Shown here one piece after another: positions 4,705 through 9,746 of a stretch of 9,746 bases of DNA (its first letter is position 1; the number at the start of each line of letters is the position of its first letter). The notes beneath the pieces were generated by a model. The model had not been told where the DNA came from. It did no database searches and was given only the letters and a program-made list of their open reading frames with translations. Origin of the DNA: an uncultured Lachnospiraceae bacterium. Its GTDB lineage: Bacteria > Bacillota > Clostridia > Lachnospirales > Lachnospiraceae. Location of the stretch: NCBI GenBank assembly GCA_902783445.1, contig CACZQX010000326.1:1-9746 (forward strand), given 5' to 3'. The position numbers and the translations under genes are program-made.

Positions 4705-6417
4705 CTATTTCACCTCCAACTTGTCTACTTCTTCTGCCAACGTGTTTATTGTATTTGAAAAATCAATATCTTCAGGACATCTGTTGATGCAACGACCGCA
4801 ACCGACGCACATGTGCTCGCTTCCTCCGAATCTTGCATTGTAGTCGTAGATTTTATGCATGGTCTTAAAACGCATCATTGTATCCGGCTGTTTTCTTGCA
4901 ACGTTGCCGCCCGCAGTTTTTGAATAATCCGGCAACATACAAGACGACCAAATACGTCTTCTCTCACCACGACGAGAGTTTTCCTGGTTAAGATAATCCT
5001 TGGTATCAAAGCAAGTGCAGGTTGGACAAACCGTGTTGCAACCACCGCAGGAAATACATTCGTCGTTATATTTTTTCCACATATCAAGGGCAAAAACATC
5101 TTTCATATTGTCCTTTGTGATACTCGGAATTCTTACTTTAAGCTTGTTTTCCTCTACGAAGGACGGTGCATAATCTGCCTTAGTAAGGTCCTTAAAGAAA
5201 TTATCAAAGTCCACATCCTTAACAAGGATTTTTATATCATCGCCGTTAAAGCCAAACGCTACGGAATAATCCTCACTCTTGTTTGTTCCCATGCTTACGC
5301 AGTAGCATTTATCGAAAGATTCCTTGCATTCTATCAAGAAAACTTTAAGTCTGTCGCGATACTGTTTGTAGTAAACATCGCTCCAACCGCCGTTTGAAAG
5401 GAAAATATTGTCCATTCTCTTAAGGGCGTTGATATCACAGGCTCTGGCAAATACCACTATTCCTTTCGGATCCTTGTAAGTTGTTTCTTTTACGCCGTTT
5501 TCATCAAAGGAAAAGATAGTCTGGGAAATTGGATAAATAACCTCTTTCGGTGAAAAATCCGACTGCTTGTCAAGGACCATTTCCGAAACGCTATCGATTT
5601 CCTGATAACGCACAATATCCGTTTCTTCCCCTGTTTCAGCATCTTTTGTAAATTTCGGAGCATATACCCTGTAGGACTTTTTAAGCTCTGCCAAAACTTT
5701 ATCCAACTCGTCGGCCTTGCACTTATAGCTTGCTCCCGATACGATTCCGCCGCTTTTATCATTAATTATGCGGTCCAAAATATATGCATCTATACGAACA
5801 AAGCTTGATACAAGCTCTGCTGCCATTCTGTAAAATTCCGTATCTGCATTTTCTCTGACATCAATACAAAAAGCCGGAAGCCAGTTAAGCAAGTGTTTGT
5901 TTATAAAGCTTTTCTGCTCTTCAAGACTTGGAAGCATTTCCGTCATTTCCAAGCCTTCTTCGATAAGATAGGCCATAAAGTTCATTTCCAAACTTATGTG
6001 GTCCTCAAGAATCTTGTCTTCCGAGCAATCAGGTTCAATACCCTTTGCTGCGTAAATATCGCAAATATCGCTCCATGCTTCCTGCATAACTATTTTCTTT
6101 GAGCTTGTATAAACCGATTCGTAAGGCATGGCAGCAATGCCTTGTGCTTGCCCCGCCCCAAGAAAAGTCTTTGCATAGTCCACAGCCAAATCTTCCAAAG
6201 ATTCTCCGGCATCATATTCGAAATATGCGGCAAGTCGCTCCAGCGCGGCCTTAAATCCCACTATTTCGTTTTCCTTTCTGTCGAGAGGAAGTTTAAGACC
6301 CGCAAGTTCTTTTAAGAACTCTTCATCCGCTTCCTTACTGAAAAATCTCGCAAGGAGGATATATAGATTTTTTCGATTGTTGCTTAAGGTTTTCAGCTCG
6401 TTTTTATAATCAATCAT
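4705..6417 (-). CDS. TorD-type chaperone fused to AsrA / sulfhydrogenase-beta-like 4Fe-4S electron-transfer subunit
   Basis: This 570-residue protein appears to be made of two known families. Residues 1 to about 225 are helical and match TorD/DmsD chaperones: PYESVYTS at 98-105 and the DHISLEMNFMAYL stretch at 139-151. Residues from about 230 match AsrA: VVFARACDINALKRMDNIFL (321-340), CYCVSMGTN (371-379), and two [4Fe-4S] motifs. The first has C454, C457, C460 and C464, with C467 and C469 following; the second has C537, C540, C543 and C547. TorD proteins bind the catalytic subunit of Mo enzymes during cofactor insertion; AsrA-type domains relay electrons from an AsrB flavoprotein. The start at 6417 is set by AAAGGAGGAAAG just upstream and overlaps the previous gene by 8 nt. 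An open frame to 6564 lacks a ribosome-binding site. The frame is continuous, so the fusion is not a frameshift product in this sequence. Confidence 0.88.
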   Translation of the reverse strand: MIDYKNELKTLSNNRKNLYILLARFFSKEADEEFLKELAGLKLPLDRKENEIVGFKAALERLAAYFEYDAGESLEDLAVDYAKTFLGAGQAQGIAAMPYESVYTSSKKIVMQEAWSDICDIYAAKGIEPDCSEDKILEDHISLEMNFMAYLIEEGLEMTEMLPSLEEQKSFINKHLLNWLPAFCIDVRENADTEFYRMAAELVSSFVRIDAYILDRIINDKSGGIVSGASYKCKADELDKVLAELKKSYRVYAPKFTKDAETGEETDIVRYQEIDSVSEMVLDKQSDFSPKEVIYPISQTIFSFDENGVKETTYKDPKGIVVFARACDINALKRMDNIFLSNGGWSDVYYKQYRDRLKVFLIECKESFDKCYCVSMGTNKSEDYSVAFGFNGDDIKILVKDVDFDNFFKDLTKADYAPSFVEENKLKVRIPSITKDNMKDVFALDMWKKYNDECISCGGCNTVCPTCTCFDTKDYLNQENSRRGERRRIWSSCMLPDYSKTAGGNVARKQPDTMMRFKTMHKIYDYNARFGGSEHMCVGCGRCINRCPEDIDFSNTINTLAEEVDKLEVK

Positions 6418-7039
6418 ACAACTTTCCTCCTTTTCCGAAAGATACTTCGTCCAATTCCTGCGGCAAGACATCTTGCCATGGTGCATTCTTAAGAATATAT
6501 CTTGTTGATGGTTTGTTTCCGAAATCACGAAGTGTAAATACATGCTCCGGACCCGCCTCGGCAATCAACTTCGATACTTCGCTTTCCGGATCGTTAATAT
6601 CTCCGAAATGGAGTGCTCTGCCGGTACAATTTCTTATGCAAGCCGGCTTTTCCCCCTTTTCCCTTGCTTCCGAGCAAATAGTACATTTATCCATTCTCTG
6701 TCTCATAGGACTGAAGGTATTTGCATGATAAGGGCAAGCCTTGTTACAGCTTTTACAACCGATACATTTTCTTGAATCAAGCCTTATTACCCCGTCTTCA
6801 CGACTCTTATAAAGAGCTCCCGTAGGACAGACCTTTACGCAAACAGGATCTTCACACTGCTGGCACATTGTCTGTAAGAAATACATTTTAAGGTCCGGGA
6901 ATTTGCCGATCGGTCCCACCTGTCTTACTTTTGTTCTGTCGGAACCAAGGTCTGTTCCGTTTTCCATTTTGCACGCCACCTGGCAACCTTTACAGCCTAT
7001 GCAGCGGTCAACTTCTACTACAAATGCTAATTGTTTCAT
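6410..7039 (-). CDS. DmsB/NrfC-type ferredoxin subunit with four [4Fe-4S] clusters
   Basis: This 209-residue iron-sulfur subunit is of the kind that accompanies DMSO-reductase-family molybdoenzymes. Sixteen cysteines fall into four groups: C13/C16/C19/C23, C59/C62/C67/C71, C92/C95/C98/C102 and C119/C122/C134/C138. The longer gap in the last group is typical of DmsB, PhsB and NrfC. No signal peptide or transmembrane segment is seen, so it should be cytoplasmic like its partner. It would link the AsrA-like domain to the cluster in the molybdopterin subunit. Start: ATG 7039 with GGAGGTGA 8 nt upstream, overlapping the stop of the catalytic gene by 1 nt (TAATG), which suggests coupled translation. 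Its own end overlaps the next gene by 8 nt. No membrane anchor (DmsC/NrfD) gene follows, which sets this apart from respiratory Mo reductases. Confidence 0.93.
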   Translation of the reverse strand: MKQLAFVVEVDRCIGCKGCQVACKMENGTDLGSDRTKVRQVGPIGKFPDLKMYFLQTMCQQCEDPVCVKVCPTGALYKSREDGVIRLDSRKCIGCKSCNKACPYHANTFSPMRQRMDKCTICSEAREKGEKPACIRNCTGRALHFGDINDPESEVSKLIAEAGPEHVFTLRDFGNKPSTRYILKNAPWQDVLPQELDEVSFGKGGKLYD

Positions 7040-9708
7040 TAAAACTTCACCTCCGCTGTAGGGTCTGTAGGCATCGCAAGCCATCTTGCAAAGTCTTGAG
7101 GATTGGTAAGTATGCCTTCCGGCGCTCCTTCCGCAGGATAAACCTTAACCAAAAATGCTCTGAGTGTATAGGTTCCAACAACATCGTTAAACGGCGCATC
7201 CGCTTTGGTTAAGACATTTACGTTCATTTCTTTCCAACCGTGAGTCTCGCTATTTAATGTTTCCGGATTCCAGAAACGTTCCATATAAACCGCACCCGGT
7301 TTGATGCCTTCCGTAACGGAAACCACAGCTCTGATTCGACCGCGCTTTGACTCAACCCAAGCCCAAGCTCCGTCTTCAAGGCCGTATTTTTCGGCGTCAG
7401 TCGGATACATCCAAATCTCAGGTACAGGATAGATTTCTCTGAGCCACGGCACGTTTCGGAGTGTATTGTGATGGAAATAAGGCACTCGACCGTTGGTCAT
7501 AACCAGCGGATATTCCTTTGCAAACTCTGCATCTCTCGGACTTTCGGCCGGCTCCAAGTAATAAGGCAAAGGCTCGTAGTCTTTTGATGCAGGCGGAAGT
7601 TCGCATTTTGCAAAAGGTTTGCCTGTTCTTCCAAGGGTAATCATGCTTTCAAGATATACCTCACACTTCTTGGAAGGAGTGTTAAATCCCCTTTCTTTTC
7701 CTGTCTTTTCATCTATATGTTTGTAAACGTAATAATCTTTCCATTCTTCCTTAGACATATATGTATAAGGAGTGTTTTTCTTAAGATCGTCAAAGCTTAA
7801 GCCCACACGACTAAGGAAATGATCCCAAAGGTCTGTAACCTTATCCCAGTAAGGAAGGTCATTGCCCATGTAATCCGCATCAAAGGCCTTCGCACAGTCC
7901 TCGTCACCAAGTTCGCCACAGCGCTTACAAATCTTAGACCAAATGAGAGTTTCATCCATTGTTTCCCAAAGATGAACCACCTGCTGTCTTGCGCATAAAG
8001 TGTTACATGTTTCCACAATCATGTCTGTTTCCAGCCATTCTTCCGTCGGAAGAAGGATGTCCGCGTAAGCTGAAAATGATGTAGGATACATATACATGTG
8101 AACTATGAAATCAAGTTCGTCTATAACTCGTCTTACCTTTTGGCTGTCAGCAACCGCTGCCATTTTGTTACCGGAACGGTCAATCCAAACGCGAGGCTTG
8201 TAAGGCTTACCTGTTAGTACCGCATCAAAAACGCTGGTAATATGTCCCGCAAACCAAATGTGAAGTCCCTTGTGCTCGATACCACCAAGACGTTTCTTAA
8301 GCTGTTCGTCCGGAAGCTTGGAAGCCGCAATAGGTACAGGATAATTTGGCATATCAAAAACGCCGCTGGTTCTGAAACGCTGAAGAAGCGCACCCGGGCG
8401 CTCAACATTGCCAACCAGAATATCAAGAGTAGCCGCTGCCATAGCTGCCTGTGTTGAGTTTGGTGTCTGGTCGGTGCTTACACCGATTGCAAGACCGCTT
8501 GGTGTGTTTTCGGCATAAAGCCTAATACCCTTTTCGATTCTTTCAGGGTCAAGCTCACATATTTCGCCGGCAACTTCCAAAGTGTATTTTTCAACACTTT
8601 CCCAAAGAAGCTGCATGCCTGTTTTGTAGGTCTTTCCTTCATGTTCAAAAGTTCCCATCAAAGCAGGTGAAAGGATGTCATCCCATGGATATTCCATTTC
8701 TTTCGGAGAATTTGTTTTTTCATCCCAAACATAGAATGTATCAGGAACGTTTTCATCATTACTTACGCTTGCGCGCCAATTCATCTTTGTTTCGACGTCT
8801 ACAAGGTAAGGAAGATTTGTCCATTTCATAACGAAATCTTCGTCGTATAATTTGTTTTCAATAATATATCTGATCCAGGCAAGCTGCAAAGCAACATCGG
8901 TACCCGGGCGAAGCGGAAGCCATACATCTGCTTTTGCCGCATCCGGTGTAAGACGTGGGTCGATAACTACGGTTTTAACGCCGTTAGCGCGAAGGTCCGC
9001 TACAGCACCGCCGCCGCTTGCAGGACATGAATATGAAGGGGCTGTGCCCCAAAGTACAAGTGTTTTTATAGGAGTATCGAATGTATCATATATTTCAAGA
9101 GCGTTGGAATCCGCTATACTTGGGTCAACGCCGCCGTACATCATGGTGTATGCAACTACACGAGGAAGATAGCACTGAGCGCATCCCGGCTCGAACCAGT
9201 TTGGAGTACCAAAAATATTACAGAAACGTGCAATACTCCAAATTTCCGGATTGCCGCCGCCACCGGTGGAGCAAAATACCGTTTCCGCACCGTACTTTTG
9301 CTTAGTTTCCACAAGCTTGTGAGCAATAATGTCAATTGCCTTTTCCCAGGAAATACGGCGCCATTTGTTTTCCCCGCGCTTGCCCACACGCATCATAGGA
9401 TATTTGTTTCTGTTTGGATGATAAAGAGCCTGAATACCCGACAAGCCCTTGGCACACATTCTACCTTTGCTCATGCGGTCCGCAGGGTCGCCTTCAAGCT
9501 TGATAACACGACCGTTTTTAACTGTGGCAATAACACCGCAGTTGGCAATACAGGCACGACAGCATGTTTTCACACGCTTTATCTCGTCTTCCTTCTTTTC
9601 CTTTTTCTCGCTTTTTTTGAACATGGAAAGCTTGCCGACATCTTTAATGCCTTCCACGGTAGTTGCCGCTACAAAGTCCATGTCAAATCCTTGTTTTTTC
9701 TCGCTCAT
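7039..9708 (-). CDS. Molybdopterin (Mo/W-bisPGD) oxidoreductase, catalytic subunit, substrate unknown
   Basis: This 889-residue member of the DMSO reductase superfamily is the catalytic subunit of the operon. A [4Fe-4S] motif is at C50, C53, C57 and C85 (x2, x3, x27), followed by the family stretch RRISWEKAIDIIA (117-129). The segment FGTPNWFEPGCAQCYLPR (166-183) is where the metal ligand lies in this family; C176 or C179 are the candidates. DPRLTPDAAKADVWLPLRPGTD (250-271) binds pterin, and the dinucleotide-binding domain runs from about 732 (YPLVMTNGR, FHHNTLRN) to about 860. The first 48 residues are a Lys/Glu-rich extension with no twin-arginine motif, so the enzyme should stay in the cytoplasm. 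Overall it resembles acetylene hydratase, pyrogallol transhydroxylase and catechol dehydroxylases more than formate dehydrogenase, but I cannot assign a reaction. The start at 9708 has GAGG 7 nt upstream. First gene of the visible operon. Confidence 0.92.
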   Translation of the reverse strand: MSEKKQGFDMDFVAATTVEGIKDVGKLSMFKKSEKKEKKEDEIKRVKTCCRACIANCGVIATVKNGRVIKLEGDPADRMSKGRMCAKGLSGIQALYHPNRNKYPMMRVGKRGENKWRRISWEKAIDIIAHKLVETKQKYGAETVFCSTGGGGNPEIWSIARFCNIFGTPNWFEPGCAQCYLPRVVAYTMMYGGVDPSIADSNALEIYDTFDTPIKTLVLWGTAPSYSCPASGGGAVADLRANGVKTVVIDPRLTPDAAKADVWLPLRPGTDVALQLAWIRYIIENKLYDEDFVMKWTNLPYLVDVETKMNWRASVSNDENVPDTFYVWDEKTNSPKEMEYPWDDILSPALMGTFEHEGKTYKTGMQLLWESVEKYTLEVAGEICELDPERIEKGIRLYAENTPSGLAIGVSTDQTPNSTQAAMAAATLDILVGNVERPGALLQRFRTSGVFDMPNYPVPIAASKLPDEQLKKRLGGIEHKGLHIWFAGHITSVFDAVLTGKPYKPRVWIDRSGNKMAAVADSQKVRRVIDELDFIVHMYMYPTSFSAYADILLPTEEWLETDMIVETCNTLCARQQVVHLWETMDETLIWSKICKRCGELGDEDCAKAFDADYMGNDLPYWDKVTDLWDHFLSRVGLSFDDLKKNTPYTYMSKEEWKDYYVYKHIDEKTGKERGFNTPSKKCEVYLESMITLGRTGKPFAKCELPPASKDYEPLPYYLEPAESPRDAEFAKEYPLVMTNGRVPYFHHNTLRNVPWLREIYPVPEIWMYPTDAEKYGLEDGAWAWVESKRGRIRAVVSVTEGIKPGAVYMERFWNPETLNSETHGWKEMNVNVLTKADAPFNDVVGTYTLRAFLVKVYPAEGAPEGILTNPQDFARWLAMPTDPTAEVKF

Positions 9709-9727
9709 ATAGATTCCTCACTCCTTT

Positions 9728-9746
9728 GGCATACCTTTGGTATACC
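9728..9746. repeat. Short tandem/inverted repeat just upstream of the molybdoenzyme gene
   Basis: On the minus strand GGTATACCAAA is followed directly by GGTATGCCAAA and then GGAG. The two 8-nt cores are near-palindromes, are direct repeats with 11-nt period (about one helical turn), and can pair with each other as a hairpin (one G-U) with an AAA loop. The repeat touches the right window edge and may continue beyond it. It lies about 20 nt before the start codon, next to the Shine-Dalgarno, so an operator or a translational control site is possible. Confidence 0.45.

Noticed and set aside
3906..6417. Anaerobic sulfite reductase (asrABC) operon
   Set aside because: Only AsrA- and AsrB-like modules are present; the siroheme subunit AsrC is absent and the operon is headed by a molybdopterin catalytic subunit.
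6418..6564. Longer open frame upstream of the TorD-AsrA fusion start
   Set aside because: The extension would overlap the ferredoxin subunit gene by 155 nt, has no ribosome-binding site, and its residues do not resemble a TorD N-terminus; the ATG at 6417 has a strong site and the usual overlap.
7040..7084. Upstream ATG at 7084 for the ferredoxin subunit
   Set aside because: It lies inside the catalytic gene without a Shine-Dalgarno; the ATG at 7039 has GGAGGTGA at proper spacing and gives the normal family start.

Overview
The window looks like chromosomal DNA from a low-to-moderate GC anaerobic member of the Bacillota (Clostridia type). The reasons are strong GGAGG ribosome-binding sites, AT-rich spacers, intrinsic terminators, iron-sulfur-rich redox proteins, and a Gram-positive style ModA lipoprotein. 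This placement is inference; no rRNA or other taxonomic marker is present. Every gene I can support lies on the minus strand, so transcription runs from the right edge (9746) to the left edge (1).

Right half (9708 to 3906): a tightly packed four-gene operon. It encodes a large molybdopterin (Mo or W) oxidoreductase without a Tat signal; a four-cluster ferredoxin-like subunit; a fusion of a TorD/DmsD-type chaperone domain with an AsrA/sulfhydrogenase-beta-type iron-sulfur domain; and an AsrB/sulfhydrogenase-gamma-type FAD/NAD(P)H reductase with a [2Fe-2S] site. Successive genes overlap or nearly touch (1-nt overlap, 8-nt overlap, 1-nt gap). The simplest reading is one soluble cytoplasmic complex that moves electrons between NAD(P)H and the Mo/W active site by FAD, [2Fe-2S] and several [4Fe-4S] clusters. 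The substrate cannot be read from the sequence. The catalytic subunit resembles the acetylene hydratase / transhydroxylase / dehydroxylase side of the DMSO reductase superfamily. This is the most interesting system in the window.

Middle (3900 to 2166): a cytidylate-kinase-like P-loop protein with its own probable promoter and a structured leader, then a 14-bp perfect inverted repeat, then an ornithine/aspartate-carbamoyltransferase-fold protein. The latter keeps the carbamoyl-phosphate site, but its amino-substrate signatures are altered (HDMP for HCLP, a changed SMG loop, STRTY for STRTR).

Left (2154 to 1): a leader resembling the molybdenum-cofactor (Moco/Tuco) riboswitch starts about 12 nt after the carbamoyltransferase stop codon and ends in a strong intrinsic terminator. 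It precedes modA, modB and modC (modC cut by the window edge), the high-affinity molybdate ABC importer. The riboswitch probably makes metal uptake depend on the cofactor that the enzyme at the other end of the window consumes, so the window reads as a molybdenum supply-and-use locus.
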